DNA of 64,000 nt from JAAYBF01 sp963715445 (GTDB taxonomy: Bacteria > Actinomycetota > Thermoleophilia > Solirubrobacterales > Thermoleophilaceae), in assembly GCA_963715445.1 (NCBI GenBank), contig OY970240.1:1984001-2048000 (forward strand), written 5' to 3'. Every line of letters begins with the position of its first letter. Position 1 is the stretch's first letter. Positions 1-7,731 of this stretch are shown here, one piece after another. The notes beneath the pieces are model-generated. The model ran no database searches, was not told where the DNA came from, and was given only the letters and a program-made list of their open reading frames with translations. The translations under genes were made by a program, and so were the position numbers.

Positions 1-639
1 GGCTTCCTGGCGATCGACGCGCTCCTCGAAGGAACCGAGATCGCCGCCGGCGGCGCTCAGGCGCTCGGCGGGGCCGCGCTCGTGTACCTGGGCGCGGCGG
101 TCGCCTATATCGCGCTCGCGGGGCTCGACGGCTGGATGCGCTCGCGCCACTCGAAGGCGCGCGGAGAGGGCGCGGGCCCATGGCGCCTCGCTCTCCTCGT
201 GGCGATCGGGATCGGCCTGCACAACCTCGGCGAGGGTCTCGCGATCGGATCGGCATATGCGATCGGATCGCTGGCGCTGGGCGCCACCCTGATCGTCGGC
301 TTCGCGCTTCACAACACCACCGAGGGCCTCGCGATAGTCGCCCCGGTGGCCGACGGGGCGCCGGGGCGGCTCTCGGCCATGCTTCCGCGGCTGGTGGGGC
401 TCGGCCTGATCGCCGGAGCCCCGGCGGTGCTCGGTGCGTGGATCGGCGCGACGGCGCTCAACCCGGGCGTAGCGGCGTTCATGTTCGGCGTCGGCGCGGG
501 GGCTATCGCGCAGGTGATCATTCAGATAGCGCCGACCGTGCGCGACGATGACGGCCGCCTGCTCAATCCGCTGACCGCCGGCGGCGTGATGGCGGGATTG
601 GTGCTCATGTACGCGACCGGGCTTCTGGTATCGCTGTAG
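1..639 (+). CDS. ZIP family divalent metal transporter (5' truncated by window edge)
   Basis: The frame is open from base 1, so the start lies outside the window. The visible 212 residues are hydrophobic and carry two ZIP-type metal-binding helices, with HNLGEG about residue 72 and HNTTEG about residue 103. In the family these His/Glu clusters form the binuclear metal site. ZIP permeases import Zn, Fe or Mn across the cytoplasmic membrane. The DtxR-type regulator begins 2 nt after the stop, so the pair is probably co-transcribed and the metal may be Fe or Mn. Substrate is inferred only from that neighbour. Confidence 0.9.
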   Translation, partial: GFLAIDALLEGTEIAAGGAQALGGAALVYLGAAVAYIALAGLDGWMRSRHSKARGEGAGPWRLALLVAIGIGLHNLGEGLAIGSAYAIGSLALGATLIVGFALHNTTEGLAIVAPVADGAPGRLSAMLPRLVGLGLIAGAPAVLGAWIGATALNPGVAAFMFGVGAGAIAQVIIQIAPTVRDDDGRLLNPLTAGGVMAGLVLMYATGLLVSL

Positions 640-641
640 CC

Positions 642-1325
642 ATGGCGGTCGCATCCGACACCGGTGGCGTCTCGAACGCCGTTCAGGACTACGCGAAGGC
701 GATCTACTCGCTCCATCGGCAGGACGAGGAGCCCGTCTCGACCTCGGCGATCGCGGCCCGGCTCGACGTCTCGGCCGCCTCCGCCTCGGCGATGGTCAAG
801 CGCCTCGAGGCGCTCGGCCTGGTCACGCGGCAGCCCTACCACGGGGTCGAGCTCACGGCGGCCGGCAATCGCGTCGCGCTCGAGGTGATCCGCCACCATC
901 GGCTGATCGAGCTCTACCTGGCCGAGGCGCTCGGCATGCCATGGGACCGGGTGCACGAGGAGGCGGAGGTGCTCGAGCACGCGATCTCCCCGGAGCTGTC
1001 CGAGCTGATCGCCGCGAAGCTCGGCAACCCGACGCACGACCCGCACGGCGATCCGATCCCCACTGTCGACGGAGAGATCGAGGAGGGGAGCTCGAGGCCG
1101 CTGGCGGAGCTCGAGCCGGGAGCACGCGGCGTCTTCGCGCGCGTCTCGGACTCCGACCCCGAGATGCTGCGCTACCTCTCCGAGCACGGCATCGCGCCCG
1201 GAGACCGCTTCGAGGTGCTCGAGCGCCAGCCGTTCGACGGTCCGTTGCTCGTGCGCTTCGGCTCCGGCGACCACGCCCTCGGCGGCGCCATCGTGCGGAT
1301 GATGCGCGTGGACACCGAGGGATAA
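642..1325 (+). CDS. DtxR/IdeR/MntR family metal-dependent transcriptional regulator
   Basis: The 227-residue protein has the DtxR order of domains. An N-terminal winged helix (about 10-70, with SAASASAMVKRLEALGLV as the recognition region) is followed by a helical metal-binding/dimerisation domain rich in His and Glu (HHRLIELYL, HEEAEVLEH, about 85-115). A C-terminal FeoA/SH3-like domain covers about 150-225. Such proteins repress metal uptake genes when Fe2+ or Mn2+ is bound. It starts 2 nt after the ZIP stop codon without its own Shine-Dalgarno, implying translational coupling. Its natural target is likely the ZIP promoter, which is off-window. Confidence 0.92.
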   Translation: MAVASDTGGVSNAVQDYAKAIYSLHRQDEEPVSTSAIAARLDVSAASASAMVKRLEALGLVTRQPYHGVELTAAGNRVALEVIRHHRLIELYLAEALGMPWDRVHEEAEVLEHAISPELSELIAAKLGNPTHDPHGDPIPTVDGEIEEGSSRPLAELEPGARGVFARVSDSDPEMLRYLSEHGIAPGDRFEVLERQPFDGPLLVRFGSGDHALGGAIVRMMRVDTEG

Positions 1326-1328
1326 GGT
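1323..1328 (+). promoter_or_regulatory. Leaderless-type -10 (TAAGGT) overlapping the dtxR stop codon
   Basis: TAAGGT lies 7 nt before the GTG at 1336, and its first three bases are the TAA stop of the regulator gene. Spacing predicts transcription starting at the start codon. One of 17 similar sites in the window. Confidence 0.55.
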
Positions 1329-1335
1329 TTCGGGC

Positions 1336-1698
1336 GTGGCGCTCGCCGAGGACTTCCAGCGGATCATCGACTCGCTGCCGCCCGATTGGACCGGCTTGGA
1401 CCTCGACCTGCGGATAGCCGATCCCGAGCGCTACATCGAGACGGCCACGCTGCTCACCCAGGTCAACGCGATGCCGTACTCGCGCAGCGACTGGCACTGG
1501 CGCCTGCGGGTGGCCAATCAGTTCGGCCACGCCGCCGCGGCGCCGACGATGCGCGGCACGCTCGCCCTCCTGGATGCCGAGGGAGTGGCGGGAGAGTTGG
1601 TGGCGCGCGACGTGCGCTCCGGCCGCGTCGAGGTCGTCAACGACTGGGGGCGCCCAGAGTCCGTCCGCGAGGAGTTCCGCCAGCGCCGTTCGCAGTAG
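1336..1698 (+). CDS. Conserved hypothetical protein, 120 aa
   Basis: I do not recognise a family. The protein is soluble, slightly acidic and Trp-rich around residues 55-60 (SRSDWHWRLRVANQFG), with no signal peptide or membrane segment. A GTG start is chosen because a leaderless -10 (TAAGGT) sits exactly 7 nt upstream and because no Shine-Dalgarno is present. The next gene begins 3 nt after the stop, so the two small genes probably share a transcript. No function can be assigned from sequence. Confidence 0.75.
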   Translation: MALAEDFQRIIDSLPPDWTGLDLDLRIADPERYIETATLLTQVNAMPYSRSDWHWRLRVANQFGHAAAAPTMRGTLALLDAEGVAGELVARDVRSGRVEVVNDWGRPESVREEFRQRRSQ

Positions 1699-1701
1699 CC
1701 G

Positions 1702-2064
1702 ATGGCCCGCATCGCCCTCCTTTCGCCGGACCTGCTGTTCGGATCGAAGGTCCAGGGCGCGCTCGGGATCGCCGGCCACACCGTCAACCGCTTCGAGACG
1801 GCCGAGCGGCTGCGCACGGCGGTGCAGTTCCACACGCTGCTGATCCTCGACCTGACGGCCGAGGAGCTCGATGTGCCGGCGCTGGTGCAGTCGATGCGCG
1901 AGCGCGGCGAGCTGGGGGAGGTGCCGACGCTCGGCTACTACTCACACGTGGACACAGAGATGCGCGACCGAGCCCGCGCGGCGGGCCTCACCCACGTGGT
2001 CCCGCGCTCGCGCATGGCGCGCGAGTGCGTCTCGCTGGCGGAGGGGATGCTGCCGGCGGACTAG
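1702..2064 (+). CDS. Receiver-like (CheY-fold) small protein, 120 aa
   Basis: The pattern resembles a response-regulator receiver. A hydrophobic beta1 (RIALLSPDLLFG) comes first, a central strand ending in LLILDL carries an Asp near residue 53, and a later strand EVPTLGYYSHVD sits where the conserved Thr/Ser and Lys strands lie. The usual acidic pair after beta1 is weak (SPD), so phosphorylation is uncertain and this may be a pseudo-receiver. No output domain is attached. It follows the unknown gene by 3 nt, and its stop overlaps the 3' end of the convergent lipoprotein gene by 4 nt. Confidence 0.7.
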   Translation: MARIALLSPDLLFGSKVQGALGIAGHTVNRFETAERLRTAVQFHTLLILDLTAEELDVPALVQSMRERGELGEVPTLGYYSHVDTEMRDRARAAGLTHVVPRSRMARECVSLAEGMLPAD

Positions 2065-3068
2065 GGCAGGAGGTCGGTGCGGAACAGCTCGCGGGTCGAG
2101 GGCGCCCGCTCGAGGATCCCGAAGCGCGCGTCGAAGCGCGCCCACGCGGCCAGCGCGGCGGGGCGCAGCACGAGCGGCGGCTCGAATGCCTCGGCCACCG
2201 CGGCGAGCTGCGCGCGCACGAGGCCGATCTTCGAGTCCGAGGCGTCAGCGATCAACCGCGATGCGGCGTCGGGGTCGGCGAGTGCCGCGCGCGTCCCCTG
2301 CGTGAGGGTGGTGAGCAGGTCGCGTATGAGGTCTGAGTCCTCGGCCAGGCGCTCGCGCTCCACGGCCACCACCAGCTCCGGGTAGCGCGGTGCTCCGTAC
2401 TCGTCGACGCGGAACTCGCGCGTCCTCACGCCGCGGCGCCTCAGGGCTACCCCCTCGGCGTTCCAGAAGGTGACCACGGCGTCGACCCGCCCAGCGGCGA
2501 GGCTCGGGACGGCCGAGAACCCGATCGTCGTGCGGCGCACCTGCTCGTAGTCGCCGCCGTCGGCCTCCACCACGGCGCGCAGCACCGCGTCGTCGGAGGG
2601 GAGCCCGGTCACGCCGACCCGCCTGCCCTCGAGGTGGCGCGGGCGGCGAACGTCGCCGCGGGCGATCACGGCCGCGAGCGGGCGCTGCAGCACCGCGCCG
2701 ATGCCCACCAGATCGGCTCCGCGCTCGCCGGCCAGCCCGAGATCGTGGATGTCCACGATCGCCGCGTCCGCGCGGCCGGTGGCCAGGAGCTTCAGCGAGT
2801 CGGTCGAGGATGAGGGGATGCGGATCTGGAGATCCAGCCCGTGCTCCTCGTCCAACCCCTGGGCGGCGGTGTAGATGCCGGCGTGCACGGCGTTCGGCTG
2901 GAAGTCGAGCGCGAGCGACACCGGACGGGGCTCCGAGGGGTCCGAATCGCCGTCTCCACAGCCTGCAAGGAACATCGCGGCGAGCAGGAGAGCGCAGGGG
3001 ATGACACGGCGGAGGCGAAGCATCTGAGGTGAATCTATGTGAAGCCCGGCTCGACCGGCGCTCGTCAT
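2061..3068 (-). CDS. NMT1/THI5-like (ThiY/SsuA-type) ABC transporter substrate-binding lipoprotein
   Basis: The product is a periplasmic-binding-protein-type lipoprotein with lipobox LAGC near residue 36. The mature part begins with the NMT1-type sequence SLALDFQPNAVHAGIYTAAQ. The family binds thiamine precursors, sulfonates or similar nitrogenous ligands. An ATG at 3068 is kept because GAAGG lies 8 nt upstream. The internal ATG at 3023 would give a shorter, more typical signal peptide and is a fair alternative. No ABC permease or ATPase gene is adjacent, so its transporter partner must lie elsewhere. It is divergent from the aquaporin gene, 38 nt apart. Confidence 0.85.
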   Translation of the reverse strand: MTSAGRAGLHIDSPQMLRLRRVIPCALLLAAMFLAGCGDGDSDPSEPRPVSLALDFQPNAVHAGIYTAAQGLDEEHGLDLQIRIPSSSTDSLKLLATGRADAAIVDIHDLGLAGERGADLVGIGAVLQRPLAAVIARGDVRRPRHLEGRRVGVTGLPSDDAVLRAVVEADGGDYEQVRRTTIGFSAVPSLAAGRVDAVVTFWNAEGVALRRRGVRTREFRVDEYGAPRYPELVVAVERERLAEDSDLIRDLLTTLTQGTRAALADPDAASRLIADASDSKIGLVRAQLAAVAEAFEPPLVLRPAALAAWARFDARFGILERAPSTRELFRTDLLP

Positions 3069-3106
3069 AGACTGCCTTCGTCAAATCGGACCATGGGAGG
3101 TCGCAG

Positions 3107-3859
3107 GTGCAGGAACGAGGACGTTCTGCCTACATCGCAGAGTTCATCGGCACGCTCGCTTTGGTGCTGTTCATCACTCTCGCCGTATCGTTGTACGTCA
3201 CTCCGGGAACACCGGAGAACCCGACGCCATACATCGACTTCGGGGTGATCGGGCTCGTCCATGTATTTGCCCTCTTCATCCTGATCCAGACGCTTGCGGT
3301 GGCATCGGGCGCCCACTTCAACCCCGCCGTGACGGCGGCTCTGTTCGCGCTGCGTCAGATCAAGGCGGCCAGCGCGGGCGTCTACATCGTCGCGCAGCTC
3401 GCGGGAGGTGTTGCGGGAGCGCTGATCACGAAGCTGCTGCTGCAGCACTTCGACAACGCCGATGCGGTCAACTACGGGGCGGTAGCCCTCTCGGACCGGA
3501 TCGACGAGAGCATGTCGCTCGGAATGCTCGCCGAGGGCATTGGCACCTTCTTCCTGGTGTTCGTGATCGTCGGTGTGGCGCTCAACCCGACCGCCGCCAA
3601 GGACTGGGCCGGTCTCGCGATCGGCTCCGTGCTGGGCCTGGGCGTGATGGTGCTGGCGCCGTTGACCGGGGCGGGCTTCAACCCGGCCCGCGCATTCGGC
3701 CCGGCGCTCGTCTCGGGAGAGTTCGGCGGGGCGGACACGTTCCTCCTCGTCTACGTGCTCGCTCCCGTGATCGGCGGCGTGATCGCGGCGATCCTGTACG
3801 CGAAGCTCTACCTCACCGAGGGCAAGAAGGGCGTCGGCGGCATGGAGCCCGTCGGCTAG
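3107..3859 (+). CDS. MIP family aquaporin / glycerol facilitator
   Basis: The protein has six predicted membrane helices and the two half-helix signatures of the family, HFNPAVT (about residues 70-76) and GFNPARAFGP (about 190-199). Members conduct water, glycerol or small neutral solutes through the cytoplasmic membrane. The GTG start is supported by GGGAGGT about 8 nt upstream. At 250 aa it has ordinary length. A perfect GC-rich hairpin follows 25 bp after the stop. Which solute passes cannot be decided from the residues I can read. Confidence 0.92.
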   Translation: MQERGRSAYIAEFIGTLALVLFITLAVSLYVTPGTPENPTPYIDFGVIGLVHVFALFILIQTLAVASGAHFNPAVTAALFALRQIKAASAGVYIVAQLAGGVAGALITKLLLQHFDNADAVNYGAVALSDRIDESMSLGMLAEGIGTFFLVFVIVGVALNPTAAKDWAGLAIGSVLGLGVMVLAPLTGAGFNPARAFGPALVSGEFGGADTFLLVYVLAPVIGGVIAAILYAKLYLTEGKKGVGGMEPVG

Positions 3860-3883
3860 TCACCTCTCTCGAAGCTGTTTCGC

Positions 3884-3911
3884 ACGGGGCCCGCGCAATC
3901 GCGGGCCCCGT
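3884..3911 (+). terminator. Perfect 12-bp hairpin terminator after the MIP gene
   Basis: ACGGGGCCCGCG at 3884-3895 pairs exactly with 3900-3911 across the loop CAAT. It is followed by a short T-containing tail (TGCGTTT). It lies 25 nt past the aquaporin stop codon. Confidence 0.8.
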
Positions 3912-3973
3912 TGCGTTTCGGCCTCGCTCGTGCCCGGCGCGCGCGGGCGCCCTGGCCGGCACCGCGATGCCAT

Positions 3974-3979
3974 TAGGGT
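3974..3979 (+). promoter_or_regulatory. Leaderless-type -10 (TAGGGT) of fbiC
   Basis: TAGGGT ends 7 nt before the ATG at 3987. This selects that ATG over an upstream in-frame GTG at 3930, whose extra residues look non-coding. Confidence 0.6.
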
Positions 3980-3986
3980 TCTGGCA

Positions 3987-6176
3987 ATGCGGCGCGTAAC
4001 GTTCTCGCGCAACTTCACGATCTCGCTGTCGCGGACGTGTCGCTGCTACTGCAAGTACTGCGCGTTCGCCACCCATCGCGCGCACCTCTACGCGCCCGAC
4101 GAGGTGGAGCGTCAGATCGAGGAGGCCGTGCGGCGAAACGCCAAGGAGCTGCTCGTGCTCACCGGCGAGCAGCCCGAGGTCAACGCCGAGGTGGCCGAGC
4201 GGCTGCGCTCCTACGGGCACGACGACTTCGTCTCCTACGTCGCCTGGACCTGTGAGCGGGCGCTCGAGCGCGGACTGCTGCCGCACACGAACCTCGGCGT
4301 GCTGGCGCGCGACGACCTCGCCCGGCTGCGGGAGGTGACGGCCTCCCAGGGCTTGATGCTCGAGTCGATCAACCCCGATCTGGTGGTTCATCAGGGCTCG
4401 CCCACCAAGCACCCCGAGCGGCGCCTGGAGACGATCAGGGCGGCGGGCGAGCTGAAGATCCCGTTCACGAGCGGGATCCTGGTGGGGATCGGCGAGACGC
4501 CCGAGGAGCGCATCGGGGCTCTCCGCGCGCTCGCCGAGGTGCACTCAGAGCACGGCCACCTGCAGGAGGTGATCCTGCAGAACTTCGTCCCGCACCAGCG
4601 CTACTACGGGGCCGAGCCGGCGGAGATCGCCGACGAGGCGCAGCAGGCGGGGGAGGCCGGCACGCCGGCGCCGTTGCCCGGCTGGGCCACGGAGATCACG
4701 CTCGACGACATGCGCGCGCTCGTGCGCGCGGCGCGCGAGCTGATGCCTGACGTGGGCGTGCAGATCCCGCCGAACCTCTCCGACTGGTGGCTGCCGCTGG
4801 TGGAGGAGGGCGCCACGGATCTGGGCGGACTCTCGGCCAACGGCGACCACATATCGCCCGAGCACCCGTTCCCCTCGCCGCACCGGATGCGCAAGCAGCT
4901 CGAGCCGAGCGGCTACGCGCTCGCCGAGCGGCTCTGCGTCTACCCGCAGTACATGGACTCGGAGTGGCTCGAGCAGGGCGTGCTCGACGTGATCAAGACG
5001 GCCTTCTGGAGCTTCATCCCGCGGCGCGGGTCTGGGCGGCGGCAGGACCGCGCAATCCGCAGCGAGCTCGCGCCGGCGGCGATCGAGCGGGCACGCGCCG
5101 GCGAGCCGCTGGGCGAGGAGGAGCTGACGGCGCTGTTCGCCGAGTCGCGGCCCGAGGCGATCGAGGACATGCGCCAGGCTGCCGACGAGCTGCGCGCTGA
5201 TCTGATGGGGGAGACGGTGACGTTCGTCGTCAACCGCAACATCAACGTCTCGAACGTCTGCACCGTCGGCTGCGCCTTCTGCGGCTTCGGCCAGGGTCGC
5301 CGCTCGCCCGACGCGTACGAGCACGACCGCGACGAGTTCATCGGCCGGGTGGAGGAGGCCGTCGAGTTCGGCGCGACCGAGATCTGCATGCAGTCGGGGA
5401 TCCATCCCGACTGGGGCCTCGAGGACTACGAGGGCTGGCTGCGCCTCGCCAAGGAAGTCGCGCCCCAGCTGCACCTGCACGCCTACTCCGCGATGGAGGT
5501 GGACGCGATGTGCGCGACGTCCGGGCTGCCGCCGCTCGAGGTGTTCCACCGCCTGCGCGAGGCCGGGCTCGACTCCACTCCCGGCACCGCGGCCGAGGTG
5601 CTCCACGACGGCGTGCGCGAACGCATCTCGCCCAACAAGCTCCCCGTGGCCCGCTGGGTGGAGATCATCGAGGCGAGCCACGCGGCCGGCCTGCGCTCCA
5701 CCGTGACCGTGATGTTCGGCCACATCGAGGAGCCGTGGGAGCTCGCCGAGCACATGCGCGTCGTGCGCGAGCTGCAGGAGCGCACGGGCGGGTTCACGGA
5801 GTTCGTGCCGCTCTCCTTCATCCCGTACCACACGCTGCTCGGCCGAACGCACGGGATCGAGGAGCTCTCGCTGGAGGAGAACCTCAAGCACACCGCGGCC
5901 TTCCGTCTCGCGCTCGGCCGCACCGTGCCGAGCCTCCAGGCGAGCTGGGTGAAGATGGGCCTCGATGCGGCCACCGAGGCTCTGCGCTGGGGCGTCAACG
6001 ACCTCGGCGGGACGCTGATGGAGGAGTCGATCAGCCGCCTCGCCGGCAGCCGGCACGGCGTGATGCTGACCCCGGAGCAGCTGATCGCCGCGGCGCACCG
6101 CGGTGGGCGCCCGGCGGCCGAGCGCACGACGCTCTACGACATCCGGCGCCGCTACGAACTGCCGCTCGCGGCCTAG
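3987..6176 (+). CDS. fbiC: FO synthase, fused CofG-CofH (FbiC)
   Basis: The enzyme makes the deazaflavin FO, the chromophore of F420, from tyrosine and 5-amino-6-ribitylamino-uracil using two radical-SAM reactions. Both modules are present in one 729-residue chain. The CofG half has its CxxxCxxC cluster at C18/C22/C25, and the CofH half has C425/C429/C432 inside VCTVGCAFCGFG. Fusion is the usual actinobacterial form. The ATG at 3987 is chosen from a leaderless -10 seven nt upstream. The other F420 genes lie 1.5 kb away on the opposite strand, separated by gntR and yrbE. The 3' end faces gntR with a 3-nt gap. Confidence 0.97.
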   Translation: MRRVTFSRNFTISLSRTCRCYCKYCAFATHRAHLYAPDEVERQIEEAVRRNAKELLVLTGEQPEVNAEVAERLRSYGHDDFVSYVAWTCERALERGLLPHTNLGVLARDDLARLREVTASQGLMLESINPDLVVHQGSPTKHPERRLETIRAAGELKIPFTSGILVGIGETPEERIGALRALAEVHSEHGHLQEVILQNFVPHQRYYGAEPAEIADEAQQAGEAGTPAPLPGWATEITLDDMRALVRAARELMPDVGVQIPPNLSDWWLPLVEEGATDLGGLSANGDHISPEHPFPSPHRMRKQLEPSGYALAERLCVYPQYMDSEWLEQGVLDVIKTAFWSFIPRRGSGRRQDRAIRSELAPAAIERARAGEPLGEEELTALFAESRPEAIEDMRQAADELRADLMGETVTFVVNRNINVSNVCTVGCAFCGFGQGRRSPDAYEHDRDEFIGRVEEAVEFGATEICMQSGIHPDWGLEDYEGWLRLAKEVAPQLHLHAYSAMEVDAMCATSGLPPLEVFHRLREAGLDSTPGTAAEVLHDGVRERISPNKLPVARWVEIIEASHAAGLRSTVTVMFGHIEEPWELAEHMRVVRELQERTGGFTEFVPLSFIPYHTLLGRTHGIEELSLEENLKHTAAFRLALGRTVPSLQASWVKMGLDAATEALRWGVNDLGGTLMEESISRLAGSRHGVMLTPEQLIAAAHRGGRPAAERTTLYDIRRRYELPLAA

Positions 6177-6179
6177 GGC

Positions 6180-6752
6180 TTAGGCGCCGGTCCAGCGAAT
6201 CTGGGCGCCCGCGACGCTCGAGGACGAGCGGCGCGACGGGACGCGCGCCGCCGGCCGCTCCCGCTCGGACGGGCCCTGTGCGAGTTGCTCGACGATCGCG
6301 GCGCGGGCCGCGAACAGCGCGCTCACCCGCTCCGCCAGCCCGTCGCGTACGGCGGTGAGCTCCTCGACGGAGAGCAGCCTTGCTCCCGAGGCGCTGCCGC
6401 CACGGCCGGGCTTGGGGTGGGGGGTGAGCATCGGCAGGCTCACCAGCTGCGTTTCGAGCCTTGCGATCTCGTCGCGCAGCCCGCGGCGCAGGCTCGCCTC
6501 GTCACCGATCGGCTCGGGCGCGACGAAGGTCCCGCGGCCCTGCTCGGTGACGACCGCCCCTGAGTCCTCGAGCTTCGCGTAGGCCGCGCGGACGGTGTTG
6601 ACGTTGACTGCCGCCGCGGTGGCCGCGTCGCGCAGGCTCGGCAGCCGGTCGCCCGGCCTCAGCTCCCGGCGATCGATCATCGCCTGCAGGCTCCCGGCGA
6701 GCTGCCTGCTCACCGGAACGTCGCTATCGCGGTTGACGCGCAGAGTCGTCAC
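6180..6752 (-). CDS. GntR family transcriptional regulator (YtrA-like size)
   Basis: A winged helix-turn-helix of GntR type occupies about residues 12-78 (VPVSRQLAGSLQAMIDRREL...LPSLRDAATAAAVNVNTVRAAY...GRGTFV). The remaining 110 residues are helical and Arg/Glu-rich, too short for a FadR or UTRA effector domain, so this is closest to the YtrA branch that often controls adjacent ABC genes. Start GTG 6752 is preferred because TACAAT lies 9 nt upstream. The longer frame to 6857 would run through the intergenic operator region. It is divergent from yrbE, which makes yrbE its likely target. Confidence 0.85.
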   Translation of the reverse strand: MTTLRVNRDSDVPVSRQLAGSLQAMIDRRELRPGDRLPSLRDAATAAAVNVNTVRAAYAKLEDSGAVVTEQGRGTFVAPEPIGDEASLRRGLRDEIARLETQLVSLPMLTPHPKPGRGGSASGARLLSVEELTAVRDGLAERVSALFAARAAIVEQLAQGPSERERPAARVPSRRSSSSVAGAQIRWTGA

Positions 6753-6761
6753 TGGCGTCGG

Positions 6762-6767
6762 ATTGTA
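6762..6767 (-). promoter_or_regulatory. Leaderless-type -10 (TACAAT) of gntR
   Basis: TACAAT on the minus strand ends 9 nt before the GTG at 6752. It is the closest match to the sigma-70 -10 consensus near this gene. Confidence 0.5.
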
Positions 6768-6823
6768 GCGACTGTGTGGGCAGAATCTCTCCTTGCACGG
6801 CAGCTTTTGCATATCTGTGTGAA

Positions 6824-6857
6824 GTGTGTGGACTAACTGTGATAGAAGAACACACAC
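6824..6857. promoter_or_regulatory. Inverted repeat between gntR and yrbE, candidate GntR operator
   Basis: GTGTGTG (6824-6830) and CACACAC (6851-6857) are perfect 7-bp arms around a 20-nt AT-rich centre. They lie 72 nt upstream of gntR and 37 nt upstream of yrbE. GntR operators typically carry GT...AC half-sites. The arms are low complexity, so chance is possible. Confidence 0.35.
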
Positions 6858-6893
6858 AATGTCCTTCGCCTCGAACCGCCCGCCGAGCTTCTG

Positions 6894-7694
6894 ATGGGGC
6901 AGTCCCGCGCCTTGGGCCTGCGCGAACTCGTCGCTTCGATGGGCGACATCATGAAGTTCGCCGTCCGCATGGTGCGGGAGGTCTTCGAGGGCCGCGTGCT
7001 GGGCTTCTTCGGCGAGACGATGCGTCAGGCGGGGATCCTGATTCTCAGCTCGGCGGTCGTGATCCTGGGGCTCGCGTTCATCCTCGGCCTTCAGTGCGGG
7101 ATCAACGCCGCCTACTTCAACCGTTCGCTCGGCTCCCCCGCGTACGCGGGCTTCTTCGGGGCGTGGTGCGATCTGCGGGAGGTGCTTCCCTACGCGTTCG
7201 GCTACATGATGTCGGCGAAGGTCGGTACCGGCCTGGTGGCGGAGATCGGCGCGATGCGCATCTCGGACGAGATCGACGCGCTCGAGGTGATGGGGATCAG
7301 CTCGCTGACCTTCCTATGCGCCACACGCCTGGTGGCGGCATGGATCGTGTTGCCGTTCCTGTACATGGCTGCTGTCGGCGCCGGGTTCTTCGCCACCTAT
7401 CTCTCGGTCGTGCAGCAGGTCGGTGATGTGTCTCCAGGCGGCTATCTGTTGATCTTCTGGATGTTCCAGAACCCTCCCGACCTGCTCTATTCGACGATCA
7501 AGGGCATGACCATGGCGACGATCATCGTCATCGTCGGCTGTTACTACGGCTATACGGCGTCCGGTGGTCCCGTAGGGGTGGGAACTGCGACCGCCAAGTC
7601 GATGGTGCTGAACATGGTGCTCGTCCACATCGTGGGTATGGCCGGCACCCAGATCTTCTGGGGCACGAACCCAAGAGCACCAATAGGAGGATGA
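6894..7694 (+). CDS. MlaE/YrbE family ABC-type lipid transport permease, orphan
   Basis: The 266-residue membrane protein carries the MlaE/YrbE hallmark EIGAMRISDEIDALEVMGI (about 116-134) and five to six hydrophobic helices. In actinobacteria, pairs of YrbE permeases work with Mce lipid-binding proteins and an MceG/Mkl ATPase to import sterols or fatty acids. Here only one YrbE is present and no mce genes follow. The next real gene is cofE on the opposite strand. A strong GGAGG followed 5 nt later by ATG (7696) directly after the stop looks like the remnant start of a lost second gene. Divergent gntR may regulate it. Confidence 0.88.
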   Translation: MGQSRALGLRELVASMGDIMKFAVRMVREVFEGRVLGFFGETMRQAGILILSSAVVILGLAFILGLQCGINAAYFNRSLGSPAYAGFFGAWCDLREVLPYAFGYMMSAKVGTGLVAEIGAMRISDEIDALEVMGISSLTFLCATRLVAAWIVLPFLYMAAVGAGFFATYLSVVQQVGDVSPGGYLLIFWMFQNPPDLLYSTIKGMTMATIIVIVGCYYGYTASGGPVGVGTATAKSMVLNMVLVHIVGMAGTQIFWGTNPRAPIGG

Positions 7695-7698
7695 GATG
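7686..7698 (+). promoter_or_regulatory. Shine-Dalgarno plus ATG with no recognisable gene behind it
   Basis: AGGAGG at 7685-7690 overlaps the end of yrbE and is spaced 5 nt from ATG 7696. The frame stays open for about 300 codons but runs antisense through cofE and part of cofC. It is most likely a relic of a deleted yrbE or mce partner gene. Confidence 0.5.
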
Positions 7699-7703
7699 GC
7701 TGC

Positions 7704-7723
7704 GCCGGCGGCTGATCGCCGGC
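7704..7723. terminator. 7-bp GC hairpin between convergent yrbE and cofE
   Basis: GCCGGCG (7704-7710) pairs with CGCCGGC (7717-7723) around GCTGAT. The position between two convergent 3' ends suits a two-way terminator, though no T-run follows. Confidence 0.45.
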
Positions 7724-7731
7724 AGGGAGGG

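Noticed and set aside
4545..6098. 517-codon open frame antisense to fbiC
   Set aside because: It mirrors the GC-rich third positions of a clearly functional gene; composition is Arg/Leu/His-rich and no family motif appears.
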